NCBI GenBank assembly: GCA_040387735.1
Contig: JAZKDE010000054.1
Coordinates: 22,650-86,649 of the forward strand
Source: Arcicella sp040387735
GTDB lineage: Bacteria; Bacteroidota; Bacteroidia; Cytophagales; Spirosomataceae
Direction: 5' to 3'
DNA: 64,000 bases
Positions 1-8,527 of the stretch are shown here, piece by piece; position 1 is the first letter of the stretch; every line of letters starts with the position of its first letter. The notes under the pieces are model-generated. The model was not told the DNA's origin and made no database searches. It saw nothing but the letters and a program-made list of their open reading frames with translations. The position numbers and the translations under genes are program-made.

Positions 1-2
1 AC

Positions 3-254
3 GCAGGCGGAGCATTTTCGGGATTAAAGAAATTGGAAGATTCAGCCGATAATTATTCATTGGCGAGTGGTTCGGGAGAATATCAATTTGGAAAAGATAC
101 CATTAAAATTGACGGAGGTATTTTTAAACATTCAAAACTAAGAGGATTGGACGGCGAAATGTACACCTCCCATTTTGGCACTTTAAAAACCGAAGGAATG
201 CACGTTTATTTAACAGGGATTACGCCTTTTGAACATAAAATTACGATTGGATAG
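3..254 (+). CDS. C-terminal end of an unknown protein (5' truncated by window edge)
   Basis: The reading frame is open from the first bases of the window and runs to a stop at 252-254, so only about 83 C-terminal residues are visible. The fragment is rich in Gly, Thr and aromatic residues with alternating hydrophobic positions, which suggests beta structure, and has no transmembrane segment. I do not recognise the family. A TTG at 33 is not a credible start because coding continues upstream of it. The gene is convergent with the NlpC/P60 gene, and the two share a hairpin at 264-319. Confidence 0.5.
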   Translation, partial: AGGAFSGLKKLEDSADNYSLASGSGEYQFGKDTIKIDGGIFKHSKLRGLDGEMYTSHFGTLKTEGMHVYLTGITPFEHKITIG

Positions 255-263
255 TTAGTTTAA

Positions 264-319
264 TAATTGTGAGTTAGGGATTTGCCATTATTTGACAACG
301 ACTCACTAACTCACAATTA
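264..319. terminator. Inverted repeat between convergent genes
   Basis: A perfect 14-bp inverted repeat (arms 264-277 and 306-319, about 28 nt between them) lies between the stop of the unknown + strand gene and the stop of the - strand NlpC/P60 gene. It is probably a two-way transcription end structure. The long loop and lack of a clean T run make it weaker than the other hairpins in this window. Confidence 0.5.
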
Positions 320-321
320 AA

Positions 322-873
322 TCAAAACGGTCTTGTTGCCTTCGCAAAGCAACTCATCCAATATTTACTGATTAGATTATCCTCTCGAATACCCTTTGAA
401 GAAGAAGCATGAATAAAATAAACTTCTTTAGGGTTCTTCAATTCTGTCACAATTCCCGCATGATTGATGGAACTGGTTCCTCCTTTATTGGTAACAAAAA
501 ACACCCAATCGCCCGAACGAAGTTCATCAATTGAAATCTCCTTTCCGATTTCAGATTGTTGCCAAGAAATACGTGGGATTTGAAAACCGTATTGACCATA
601 AACACAAAAAAGTAAGCCCGAACAATCCATTCCGTTACCATCTGTTCCGCCCGAACGGTACGGAACACCCGTATAAGAACGAGCTAATGAGACGATTTCG
701 TTGATTGTTTTGGCGTTATAAATTCTTCGTGCAGCGGTATTTGAAGTGGTAGGATATCGAGAAGAGGAATTGCTATTTTCTTTGCGACGAAATAATTTAC
801 AAGAATCTAAAAAAATAACTATACAGAAAAGTAAAAATGCTCGACTGAGCATGGCGTATATATTGTTTTTCAT
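322..873 (-). CDS. NlpC/P60 (C40) peptidoglycan endopeptidase lipoprotein
   Basis: A 183-aa predicted cell-wall cysteine peptidase that would cleave D-gamma-glutamyl-meso-DAP or related peptide bonds in murein. An N-terminal hydrophobic stretch ends in an LDSC lipobox (Cys25), so it should be a lipid-anchored envelope protein. A Ser/Asn/Arg-rich linker follows. The NlpC/P60 domain covers about residues 55-183, with catalytic Cys84 in a DCSGL motif, His138 in NHAGIV and a third polar residue His155 in IHASS. Length and motifs are typical of Spr/NlpC-type proteins. It reads alone on the minus strand, ATG at 873, and is not obviously co-transcribed with the DinB gene behind it. Substrate specificity cannot be read from the sequence. 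Confidence 0.9.
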   Translation of the reverse strand: MKNNIYAMLSRAFLLFCIVIFLDSCKLFRRKENSNSSSRYPTTSNTAARRIYNAKTINEIVSLARSYTGVPYRSGGTDGNGMDCSGLLFCVYGQYGFQIPRISWQQSEIGKEISIDELRSGDWVFFVTNKGGTSSINHAGIVTELKNPKEVYFIHASSSKGIREDNLISKYWMSCFAKATRPF

Positions 874-949
874 AGCTTTCTTAAAGTAAGGATATTCGTA
901 AATTGGTAATCCAAATATAAACGTTTTTTTTATTTTTGGATTGCTTAAT

Positions 950-1465
950 CTATGAATTTTGTAAAATCCTTACTGTAACAAAAAGTTGTCCTACGTGGCG
1001 TTGAGTATGTTCTGCCGCATGAAAAAGTAAGCCTAACAGATTGGTTGGAATTTGTTTTCTGCCAATTCCACGGGGTTCTAAAAGCATTTTTTCGTCAATA
1101 TTTTTCAATTGCGTCAAGGCTTTATTTACTTGATTATTGAAACGAGTCAGCAAACCTTTCACGGTCAAATACTGCGTATTATCCGATTCTAAGGCTAATA
1201 ATTCCAATTGGTCTTCGTTCAATAATTGATTATTGGCATACGTAAAAAGTCTATCCAATACACCCGAAAGATGTTGTAAATGGAAAGCTACCGAAGCAAC
1301 ACCGGCAGGTTTTTCCCAAATTAATTCATTTGGAAAATCTATCATCATCAAATTCACCTCCTCACGAGCCTGCAAAATAGCATGAGCTACAGGTTGTAGG
1401 AGTGGAGCAAGTCCTGCGATGGGGCCACGCATCCAGACTTCGAGGGTTTCTTTGGGTTTGGTCAT
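950..1465 (-). CDS. DinB-like / YfiT-type metal-dependent protein
   Basis: A 171-aa protein of the DinB four-helix-bundle superfamily. The three metal-binding histidines are visible: one in the HLQHLSG segment near residue 62 and two in HAAEHTQRHVGQ near residues 148-156. These ligands normally hold Zn or Ni, and members act as thiol-dependent transferases or hydrolases, but no substrate can be inferred here. Length is typical of the family. There is no signal peptide, so it should be cytoplasmic. The gene lies downstream of tex on the same strand but a strong hairpin (1503-1551) separates them, so separate transcription is likely. Confidence 0.8.
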   Translation of the reverse strand: MTKPKETLEVWMRGPIAGLAPLLQPVAHAILQAREEVNLMMIDFPNELIWEKPAGVASVAFHLQHLSGVLDRLFTYANNQLLNEDQLELLALESDNTQYLTVKGLLTRFNNQVNKALTQLKNIDEKMLLEPRGIGRKQIPTNLLGLLFHAAEHTQRHVGQLFVTVRILQNS

Positions 1466-1502
1466 TTTATAATTTAGACTTCTTAATTAAAGATTGAGAT
1501 AA

Positions 1503-1551
1503 ATATGTTTTCAGAAGTCGTCGGTTTAATTGACGACTTCTGAAAACATAT
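1503..1551. terminator. Perfect 20-bp hairpin after tex
   Basis: Arms 1503-1522 and 1532-1551 are perfectly complementary with a 9-nt loop. It lies just after the tex stop codon (minus strand) and before the DinB-like gene, so it is best read as the tex terminator. There is no long T tract on the minus strand, so it may act as an mRNA 3'-end stabiliser as much as an intrinsic terminator. Confidence 0.7.
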
Positions 1552-1565
1552 ACTTAATATCCGAG

Positions 1566-3683
1566 TTACACCCCTTTCATACTCAAGGCCACCCGTTTTC
1601 TGGCAATATCAACCTCCATTACTCGCACTTTCACGTGTTGTTGTAATTTCACCACTTGATTGGGGTCAGAAACGTATTGATTGGCTAATTGAGAAATATG
1701 CACCAAACCGTCCTGTTTCACGCCAACGTCCACAAAACAACCGAAAGCAGTAATATTTGTCACGATTCCTGGCAAAACCATTCCTTCGTACAAATCTTCA
1801 ACTTTCTTCACATTCGGGTCAAATTCAAAGGCAATTAATTGCTCTCTTGGGTCACGAGAAGGCTTTTCTAATTCTTTCATAACATCTTGAAGCGTCAATA
1901 AACCAATTTTTGGCGTAACGTAATCCTTCAAAATAATGCGTTTTCTTAACTCTGCCTGATTCATCAAATCCTTTACGGTACATTTCAAATCCTTCGCCAT
2001 TTGTTCCACTACGGGATAAGTTTCGGGGTGAACGGCCGAATTATCTAACGGATTTTTTGCTTCGTGAATTCTTAAAAATCCCGCACATTGTTCAAAGGCT
2101 TTATCACCCAAACGAGCCACTTTTTTAATTTGACTTCGAGAAGTAAAATCGCCATTTTCCTGACGAAATTTTACAACATTTGCTGCAATTGCTGGTCCTA
2201 AACCTGCTACATAACTCAACAAATGTTTGGAAGCCGTATTGAGATTTACCCCAACTGCATTCACGCAACTTTCCACCACAGCATCCAAAGAATCTTTCAA
2301 TAAATTCTGTTCAACATCGTGTTGATATTGTCCAACGCCAATTGATTTTGCATCAATTTTCACCAATTCAGCCAAAGGGTCCATCAATCTACGACCAATT
2401 GAAACGGCTCCACGAACCGTAATATCTTTGTCTGGGAATTCCTCACGAGCAATCGTTGAAGCGGAATAAATAGAAGCCCCTTGTTCTGAAACGGCAAAAA
2501 TTTGCGGCACTTTTTTGAAAGGAAGTTTCTTCACAAAATCCTCCGTTTCACGTCCCGCCGTTCCGTTTCCGATGGCCACGGCTTCAATTTGATATTTTTC
2601 GGATAAAGCCAAAACTTTATCCTGCGCTTCTGAGGGCTTATCGAATGGATAAATTACGGTATCCGCCAACAAATTTCCTTGAGCATCCAAAACTACCGTT
2701 TTGCAACCTGTACGATAACCTGGGTCAATGGCAAGTACCTTTTTTTGTCCCAAAGGAGAAGCCAATAATAGCTGACGAAGATTCTGAGCAAAAATTCTGA
2801 TTGCCTCGTTATCTGCTTTCCCTTTCGACAATCCCGCAAACTCATTTTCGATTGATGGCTTCATCAAACGCTTGTAAGAATCGGTAATGGCAAGTTCAAC
2901 TTGTTCCTTTGCTTCTGGTAATCCACGCAAGAAAATTCTATCTAAAGCTCCCAAAGCATTGTCTTCTTCGGGCGAAATTGTTACTGATAAAAAGCCTTCT
3001 TCTTCTCCCCGGCGCATCGCCAAAAGTCGGTGTGATGGTACTTTTTTCAAAGCTTCATTAAAATCGAAATAATCACGGTATTTCGCTCCCTCCTCTTCCT
3101 TGTTCTTTTTTACTTTTGAATAAACGTAGGCTTCACGCTCAAAGACTTTACGGACTGCGTTTCTGGCATCTACATTTTCGTTTACCCATTCCGCAATGAT
3201 GTCTCTCGCTCCTTGCAAAGCCTCTTGAACATTGCCAACTTTATCGTTCAAAAACGATTCTGCTTTTTTGAGAACGCTGTTTTCTTTTTGCTCAAAAATC
3301 AACTTCGCTAAAGGCTCTAAACCTTTTTCAATGGCAATGCTCGCACGAGTTTTACGCTTTTGTTTGTAAGGTAAATAAAGGTCTTCCAATTCTTGAAGAT
3401 GATACGCATTATTGAGTTTTTCCAATAATGCAGGTGTCATTTTGCCTTGCTCTTCAATGGACTTAATAATTCCCTCCCGACGTTTATCGGCCTCTTTTAG
3501 CTTCGTCCAAAGTTCTTTAATATCCAGAATTTGTACTTCATCAAGACTTCCCGTTGCTTCTTTTCGATATCGAGCAATAAAAGGAACGGTTCCGCCTTCG
3601 TCAAATAGATTAATGGTATTTTGTACTTGGTGGGTCATCACGCCCACCGAGTTAGCGATGATTTGGATTTGTGTTTTATTCAT
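1566..3683 (-). CDS. tex: Tex family RNA-binding transcription accessory protein
   Basis: A 705-aa cytoplasmic Tex protein. The order of domains fits the family: an N-terminal helical Tex-N region (about 1-190), a central helical region, a YqgF/RNase H-like domain starting near residue 316 with the VLAIDPGYRTG motif, a helix-hairpin-helix pair around 480-545 (LLSYVAGLGPAIAANVV), and a C-terminal S1 RNA-binding domain about 630-703 (GMVLPGIVTNITAFGCFVDVG). Tex proteins bind nucleic acid and associate with transcription and RNA turnover. The length is slightly below the roughly 770 aa of proteobacterial Tex, as is usual in Bacteroidota. ATG at 3683 is followed directly by the conserved N-terminus. 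It stands alone on the minus strand. Confidence 0.93.
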   Translation of the reverse strand: MNKTQIQIIANSVGVMTHQVQNTINLFDEGGTVPFIARYRKEATGSLDEVQILDIKELWTKLKEADKRREGIIKSIEEQGKMTPALLEKLNNAYHLQELEDLYLPYKQKRKTRASIAIEKGLEPLAKLIFEQKENSVLKKAESFLNDKVGNVQEALQGARDIIAEWVNENVDARNAVRKVFEREAYVYSKVKKNKEEEGAKYRDYFDFNEALKKVPSHRLLAMRRGEEEGFLSVTISPEEDNALGALDRIFLRGLPEAKEQVELAITDSYKRLMKPSIENEFAGLSKGKADNEAIRIFAQNLRQLLLASPLGQKKVLAIDPGYRTGCKTVVLDAQGNLLADTVIYPFDKPSEAQDKVLALSEKYQIEAVAIGNGTAGRETEDFVKKLPFKKVPQIFAVSEQGASIYSASTIAREEFPDKDITVRGAVSIGRRLMDPLAELVKIDAKSIGVGQYQHDVEQNLLKDSLDAVVESCVNAVGVNLNTASKHLLSYVAGLGPAIAANVVKFRQENGDFTSRSQIKKVARLGDKAFEQCAGFLRIHEAKNPLDNSAVHPETYPVVEQMAKDLKCTVKDLMNQAELRKRIILKDYVTPKIGLLTLQDVMKELEKPSRDPREQLIAFEFDPNVKKVEDLYEGMVLPGIVTNITAFGCFVDVGVKQDGLVHISQLANQYVSDPNQVVKLQQHVKVRVMEVDIARKRVALSMKGV

Positions 3684-3752
3684 TTTTGTTGTTTTGTGTG
3701 AGCGGAGACACGCTATTTTATTAAATTAGAGGTTTTAACCAGTTTTGTTGAA

Positions 3753-4883
3753 CTAAAATTTCAACAAATGATTCGATAATTGATAGAACATTGAACTTCC
3801 AATTTCTATCAATTCATCGGGAAAATCAAAATCGGAATTGTGCAAAGGTGGTTGATTAATTCCCGAACCGATTCCAAACATTGCTCCTTTGTATTTTTTG
3901 GTAAATAATCCAAAATCTTCCCCAAATTCAAACGGCTTTTCGAGGTCAATAATATCTATATTAAGCGATTCTGCTGCCTTTTTAATGTGCTGATAAGCTT
4001 CTGGGTGATTGGTATTGGCATTAAAAGTTTCTACCCAATTTGATACTAAACTAAGGTTGTGTTTATGGGCAATTTGGGCAACATTCTGCTCTATTTGTCT
4101 TTTCATATTATCAAATTTGTCATTTTCCCAAGTACGGAAAGTATAGCCAACAGTCGCTTTGCCCGCCGAAGTACCATACGCTTTTTCTCCCATATCAATG
4201 TGAATGGGCGTGCAGAGGAAATAGTTTTCACTTGATTTATCAGCATCAATCAAATGCTCAAAATAAGTAATTATTTCCGCAATTGCTAAAGCAGGATTTA
4301 TGCCTTTTTGTGGTTCTGAGGCATGACTGGTTTTACCAATTAATTCAAAAATACCACTTTCAACACAGGGCGTAAATAGATGTTCTTTGGCGAGAATCGC
4401 TCCCATTGGAAAACTGGGCATATTGTGCAAAGCAAAAGCATAATCAATCGAAAATTGGTCAAAAACTCCTGATTCAATCGCTCCTCTTGCACCTGCCCCC
4501 GTTTCCTCCGCTGATTGAAAAAATAGGAGAATTTTCCCTTTTAAAATCGAATTTTTCATCAACTTTTGAGCAAATCTAAGCATAATAGCCAGATGCCCAT
4601 CGTGTCCGCATTTGTGCGAAATACCTTCATAAATCGAACGATAAGGCAAATCATTCGTCTCCTGAATTAGCAAAGCATCTAATTCACAACGAAAAAGAAT
4701 TGTCGAACCTTCCTCTTTCCCATTAATTTCTGCGATGAGCGAATACATTGAAAACCCTTGATGAATCGTTGAGATACCAAGTTCTTTTAAGGCATTAATG
4801 ACATATTCACTCGTGTTTTTTTCGAGTCCCGAAAGTTCTGGATTTGCATGAATATGCCTTCTAAAATCAATCATATTTTTCAT
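3753..4883 (-). CDS. M20-family amidohydrolase
   Basis: A 376-aa cytoplasmic metallohydrolase of the M20D (hippurate hydrolase / N-acyl-amino-acid deacetylase) group. It starts with the DFRRHIHANPELSGLE signature and contains the metal-site motifs ISHKCGHDGHLA (near residue 91) and FFQSAEETGAGA (near 125), a dimerisation lid domain in the middle, and a C-terminal LHNSDFDFP segment that supplies another ligand. Family members remove acyl groups from N-acylated amino acids or diaminopimelate; the exact substrate is not evident. It begins 20 nt after the acetyltransferase gene on the same strand, so the pair probably forms one operon. Confidence 0.88.
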   Translation of the reverse strand: MKNMIDFRRHIHANPELSGLEKNTSEYVINALKELGISTIHQGFSMYSLIAEINGKEEGSTILFRCELDALLIQETNDLPYRSIYEGISHKCGHDGHLAIMLRFAQKLMKNSILKGKILLFFQSAEETGAGARGAIESGVFDQFSIDYAFALHNMPSFPMGAILAKEHLFTPCVESGIFELIGKTSHASEPQKGINPALAIAEIITYFEHLIDADKSSENYFLCTPIHIDMGEKAYGTSAGKATVGYTFRTWENDKFDNMKRQIEQNVAQIAHKHNLSLVSNWVETFNANTNHPEAYQHIKKAAESLNIDIIDLEKPFEFGEDFGLFTKKYKGAMFGIGSGINQPPLHNSDFDFPDELIEIGSSMFYQLSNHLLKF

Positions 4884-4903
4884 ATATTCCTAATCTAATT
4901 CTA

Positions 4904-5356
4904 CTACTGTCGCACCATCAAAATATGTTCAATGCCATCTTCCAAATAAATCTCCTCAACTTGCTGAAAACCAAAAGATTCGTAGTATTTTTTGAGGTAT
5001 AATTGAGCACCAATTCTGATAGGAACACCTCCGTAAAGTTCCTCCAAAAGCTCAATAGATTTCTTCATCAATTGTTTGCCAATACCACCTCCACGGGCTA
5101 ATGGGGAGGTAACAACTCGCCCGATTGATGCTTCCTCATACGATACGCCCGCTGGCACGATACGAGTATAGGCCATTACTTTTTGAGAATCCGTATCAAA
5201 ACCCATCAAATGATAGCATTTAAAGTCTTTATCATCCAAATCTTGAAAAGGGCAATTTTGTTCAACAATAAAAACCTCATTTCGAAGTTGCAGAATTTGA
5301 TACAATTCTGAGGTTGACAGATTTCTGAAATGTTTGTGATACCAAGTAATGTTCAT
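4904..5356 (-). CDS. ElaA-type GNAT N-acetyltransferase
   Basis: A 150-aa GNAT acetyltransferase. The N-terminal LYQILQLRNEVFIVEQNCPFQDLDDKD stretch is the hallmark of the ElaA branch. The acetyl-CoA P-loop is seen as a RGGGIGKQLM-like segment (about 88-98), and the C-terminal YYESFGFQQV is also typical. The acceptor substrate of ElaA proteins is unknown. It is the first gene of a likely two-gene minus-strand unit with the M20 amidohydrolase 20 nt downstream. An acetyltransferase next to a deacylase suggests related acylated small molecules, but that is only inference. Confidence 0.85.
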   Translation of the reverse strand: MNITWYHKHFRNLSTSELYQILQLRNEVFIVEQNCPFQDLDDKDFKCYHLMGFDTDSQKVMAYTRIVPAGVSYEEASIGRVVTSPLARGGGIGKQLMKKSIELLEELYGGVPIRIGAQLYLKKYYESFGFQQVEEIYLEDGIEHILMVRQ

Positions 5357-5459
5357 AATTGTTGATGATTAAACCCCTCTTTTTTCGGCATTTTACTTTA
5401 ATGAGAGGTTGCTTGAGGTATTTTTCCTAATAAACTTCTAAAAGCTAAATCCTTATTTT

Positions 5460-5467
5460 TATCTTTG
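5460..5467 (+). promoter_or_regulatory. Candidate -7 box upstream of the LpoA-like gene
   Basis: TATCTTTG matches the Bacteroidota -7 consensus TAnnTTTG, 27 nt before the ATG at 5495. I see no clear TTG about 20 nt upstream, so the -33 element is missing or weak. Confidence 0.45.
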
Positions 5468-5494
5468 TGAAAACCAGACCGTAAATCCAATATT

Positions 5495-7102
5495 ATGCTC
5501 AAAAGACTTTTATTTGCTTTGATTTTATTGAGTAATTTTCAGATAGCCCAAGCCCAAAAAAATGCTTCTGAATATGAAACTGCTTACAAAAAAGCACTTC
5601 AAACATATAAAAATGCTGATTTTGAAAATGCTCAAATCGAATTTGGGGCATTATGCAATAATCGCATCGAATCCCCACTTGTTCCCTACTCATTTTACTT
5701 CAATGCACTTTCTTCCACAAAATTGCAGAAATATTTTGAGGCAAAAACTACTTTGAAAAATTTATTAGCACTTTATCCAAATTGGAGTAAAAAAGATGAA
5801 ATAAATTACATTTTTGCCAATATTGCTTTTGAGGAAAAAAACTATGTTGATGCCTTTAACTACGCTAAAATCATTGCGGATGATAGTTTTCAAGACGATT
5901 TAGCGGAAATGAAAGCATATTACATTGGTAAAATTAAATCACCAAAAGTGCTACAAGAATTGTCGAACAGATTTCCTGACGAAAGTGTTGTAATTGAAAA
6001 TAAAAATAAAATCAGTAGCGGTAATACCAGTACTTCGGCAAGTGCTATTAAAAAATCGGCAAAGGGTTATTTTAACTTTGGAATACTGTTACCCCTTGAT
6101 ATTGAAACACTTGACCCCGAAAAAACTCGTAAAAACCAGTATGCTATCGACATTTATCAGGGAATGAAAATGGCGAGAACCATGCTTATAAAAGAGGGAA
6201 TTACCATTAATCTTTTCACGTACGACATGGCCAATAATGCAGACGAAATGTTGGAATTGATCAACAATGAATCTTTCCAAAAAATGGATTTATTGGTTGG
6301 GCCATTGTATTCTGAAACCAATAAAGTGGCGGCGGCTTTTTGTGAAACGAATGAAATTCCAATCATTAACCCAATGTCGAATAATAAAAAAATATTGGAC
6401 GACTATTATCTCTCATTTTTGGCTCAACCTTCGGCAGTAATGCAAGCAAATAAAGCCGTAGATTTTGTCAGAAAACAAGCATTTTTAGGTCGAAATACAG
6501 CCATTTATTATACCGACTCACCCAATGATTCGATTATGGCAGAAACCTACCGTCAGCAAATGCAAAAGGTTGGTTATGAAATAGTTAAATTCGAAAAAAT
6601 ACTTCCTTTTGCCGATGATATTGGCTACAAATTACCCGATAAAAAAGTGAGTCATATTTTTATGGCAACTTCCGATAAAAAAGCAGGATTATCCATGATT
6701 AATGCCTTGAATAAAAAAGATGTTATGTATCCATTAATTACGACAGCAGAAGCTTTTAACTCGTCAAATTTAAGTAATGGTACTTTGGCTGGACGAGAAG
6801 TTTATTGCCTCGACCCTGAATTTGTGGACACCGACAAACCAGAAGTGGATGGATTTCGTAAGGATTATTTAATGAAATACGGTGTAATTCCTTCGTATTA
6901 TGCTTTTCATGGCTACGATATTGGTCTTTTTTGGGGAAGACTATTGGGAAGAAACGGAACAAATATCCGCAAAGGATTGGATAATAGAGATGCTTACAAA
7001 GACACCTATAATCTTGCGGGATTTAATTATATCAAATCACAAGACAATCAAGTATTACCAATAACAACATTTCAGAATTATAAATTTGTATTAGCGAGAT
7101 AA
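5495..7102 (+). CDS. Exported TPR plus periplasmic-binding-fold protein (LpoA-like architecture)
   Basis: A 535-aa exported protein. The signal peptide ends near AQAQ (residue 20). Residues 25-150 form TPR-like helical repeats (YETAYKKALQTYKNADFENAQIEF, YVDAFNYAKIIADD), and residues about 190-535 have a type I periplasmic binding fold as in leucine-binding proteins (FGILLPLDIETLDPEKTRKN, DLLVGPLYSETNKVAAAF, PIINPMSNN). The order TPR then LivJ-like fold is that of LpoA, the outer-membrane activator of a penicillin-binding protein, though here there is no lipobox. Annotation pipelines often call such proteins ABC substrate-binding proteins, but no transporter genes are nearby. It precedes hemL, with a large palindrome between them. 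Confidence 0.7.
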   Translation: MLKRLLFALILLSNFQIAQAQKNASEYETAYKKALQTYKNADFENAQIEFGALCNNRIESPLVPYSFYFNALSSTKLQKYFEAKTTLKNLLALYPNWSKKDEINYIFANIAFEEKNYVDAFNYAKIIADDSFQDDLAEMKAYYIGKIKSPKVLQELSNRFPDESVVIENKNKISSGNTSTSASAIKKSAKGYFNFGILLPLDIETLDPEKTRKNQYAIDIYQGMKMARTMLIKEGITINLFTYDMANNADEMLELINNESFQKMDLLVGPLYSETNKVAAAFCETNEIPIINPMSNNKKILDDYYLSFLAQPSAVMQANKAVDFVRKQAFLGRNTAIYYTDSPNDSIMAETYRQQMQKVGYEIVKFEKILPFADDIGYKLPDKKVSHIFMATSDKKAGLSMINALNKKDVMYPLITTAEAFNSSNLSNGTLAGREVYCLDPEFVDTDKPEVDGFRKDYLMKYGVIPSYYAFHGYDIGLFWGRLLGRNGTNIRKGLDNRDAYKDTYNLAGFNYIKSQDNQVLPITTFQNYKFVLAR

Positions 7103-7106
7103 AAAT

Positions 7107-7178
7107 ACGGTACACGGTTAAGGGTAAACAGTAAATCTACTATAGGCTTTTCACCGTTTGCCCTTAACCGTGTACCGT
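7107..7178. terminator. 23-bp inverted repeat between the LpoA-like gene and hemL
   Basis: Arms 7107-7129 and 7156-7178 pair along 23 positions with one G-T type mismatch. It sits 5 nt after the stop at 7102 and ends 10 nt before the hemL ATG, so it could end transcription or shape the hemL leader. It belongs to a class of intergenic palindromes built from GGTTAA/GGTAAA-like units. Confidence 0.6.
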
Positions 7179-7188
7179 TCACCGAAAA

Positions 7189-8472
7189 ATGACAAACTCA
7201 GAGCAACTCTTTCAAAAAGCAAAAAACTTTATTCCAGGGGGCGTAAACTCGCCCGTTCGTGCATTCCGTGCGGTTGGTGGAAATCCTATTTTTATTAAAT
7301 CTGCCAAAGGGGCTTATCTACACGATGAAGATGGTAATTCATACATCGAATTAATTAATTCTTGGGGACCTATGATTTTGGGACACGCCCATGAATTGGT
7401 AGAAAAAGCCGTTTCGGATGCTATTCAAGACGGTTTTTCTTTTGGCGCTCCCACTCGTAGAGAAGTGGAAATGGCGGAATTAATCTGTTCAATTGTGCCA
7501 TCCGTAGAAAAAGTTCGCATGGTAAATTCGGGAACGGAAGCCACCATGTCAGCTTTGCGAGTGGCTCGTGGCTACACAGGAAGGGACAAAATGATAAAAT
7601 TTGAAGGTAATTATCATGGACACGGCGACTCATTTTTGATTGCCGCAGGTTCGGGAGCCATGACCTTCGGTGAACCCGATAGTCCAGGTGTTACAAAAGG
7701 CGTTGCCAATGATACTTTGACCGCACCCTACAATAATTTAGCGGCCGTTCAGACTTTAGTTGATGCCAATAAAGGGCAAATCGCCTGTATCATTCTCGAA
7801 CCCGTCGTTGGAAATATGGGCTTAGTAAAACCCGTAGAAGGATTTTTGGAAGGACTCCGTAAAATTTGCGATAAAGAAGGAATAGTTTTAATTTTTGACG
7901 AAGTAATGACGGGTTTTCGATTAGCAAAAGGCGGTTTTCAAGAACGTTGTGGCGTAATTCCAGATATGACCACAATGGGAAAAATCATCGGTGGCGGTAT
8001 GCCAGTAGGTGCTTACGGAGGAAAAAAAGAAATTATGGACATCGTTTCTCCCGCAGGACCCGTTTATCAAGCAGGTACACTTTCGGGCAATCCAATTGCG
8101 ATGGCGGCAGGTTTGGCCATGTTAAATCATTTGAATACTACGCCATCAGTTTATACCCGTTTGGAGGAACTTGGCACAAATTTAACGAATGGAATGAAAG
8201 CCAACATGGAAAAATTAGGCTTGAATTATACGCTCAATCACGTGGGTTCAATGTTTACGTTATTTTTTACGGATAAACCAGTGAACAATTTTGAAGACGC
8301 AAAAACCTCTGATACCGCATTATTTGGTAGATATTTCCAAGCAATGTTAAAACGTGGAATTTACCTCGCTCCTTCTCAATACGAAGCTATGTTTCTTTCA
8401 ACGGCTTTGACCGATGAGCATATTCAGATGGTTTTGGAAGCGAATTTGGAGAGTTTGAAAGAGGTGGTGTAA
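7189..8472 (+). CDS. hemL: Glutamate-1-semialdehyde 2,1-aminomutase
   Basis: A 427-aa PLP enzyme that converts glutamate-1-semialdehyde to 5-aminolevulinate in the C5 route of haem and tetrapyrrole synthesis. The N-terminal signature FIPGGVNSPVRAF is diagnostic. The motifs NSGTEATMSALRVARGYT, the metal/PLP region ILIFDEVMTGFR and the lysine of TTMGKIIGGGMPVGAYGG that forms the Schiff base are intact, as is YQAGTLSGNP. Length is standard. The ATG at 7189 immediately follows a large palindrome, so any leader is very short or shared with the upstream gene. No other hem genes are in the window. Confidence 0.97.
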   Translation: MTNSEQLFQKAKNFIPGGVNSPVRAFRAVGGNPIFIKSAKGAYLHDEDGNSYIELINSWGPMILGHAHELVEKAVSDAIQDGFSFGAPTRREVEMAELICSIVPSVEKVRMVNSGTEATMSALRVARGYTGRDKMIKFEGNYHGHGDSFLIAAGSGAMTFGEPDSPGVTKGVANDTLTAPYNNLAAVQTLVDANKGQIACIILEPVVGNMGLVKPVEGFLEGLRKICDKEGIVLIFDEVMTGFRLAKGGFQERCGVIPDMTTMGKIIGGGMPVGAYGGKKEIMDIVSPAGPVYQAGTLSGNPIAMAAGLAMLNHLNTTPSVYTRLEELGTNLTNGMKANMEKLGLNYTLNHVGSMFTLFFTDKPVNNFEDAKTSDTALFGRYFQAMLKRGIYLAPSQYEAMFLSTALTDEHIQMVLEANLESLKEVV

Positions 8473-8527
8473 ATAAGACAACTGGATATTTTTTGATATA
8501 TTTACATAAAAATTTTAAGGTAAGATT

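Noticed and set aside
7107..7178. CRISPR-like or tandem repeat array
   Set aside because: The repeated words are the two arms of one palindrome with no regular spacers.
8473..8527. A retron (reverse transcriptase and msr-msd RNA) linked to the PtuA-like gene
   Set aside because: Only 55 nt separate hemL from the ATPase gene and no reverse transcriptase is present in the window.
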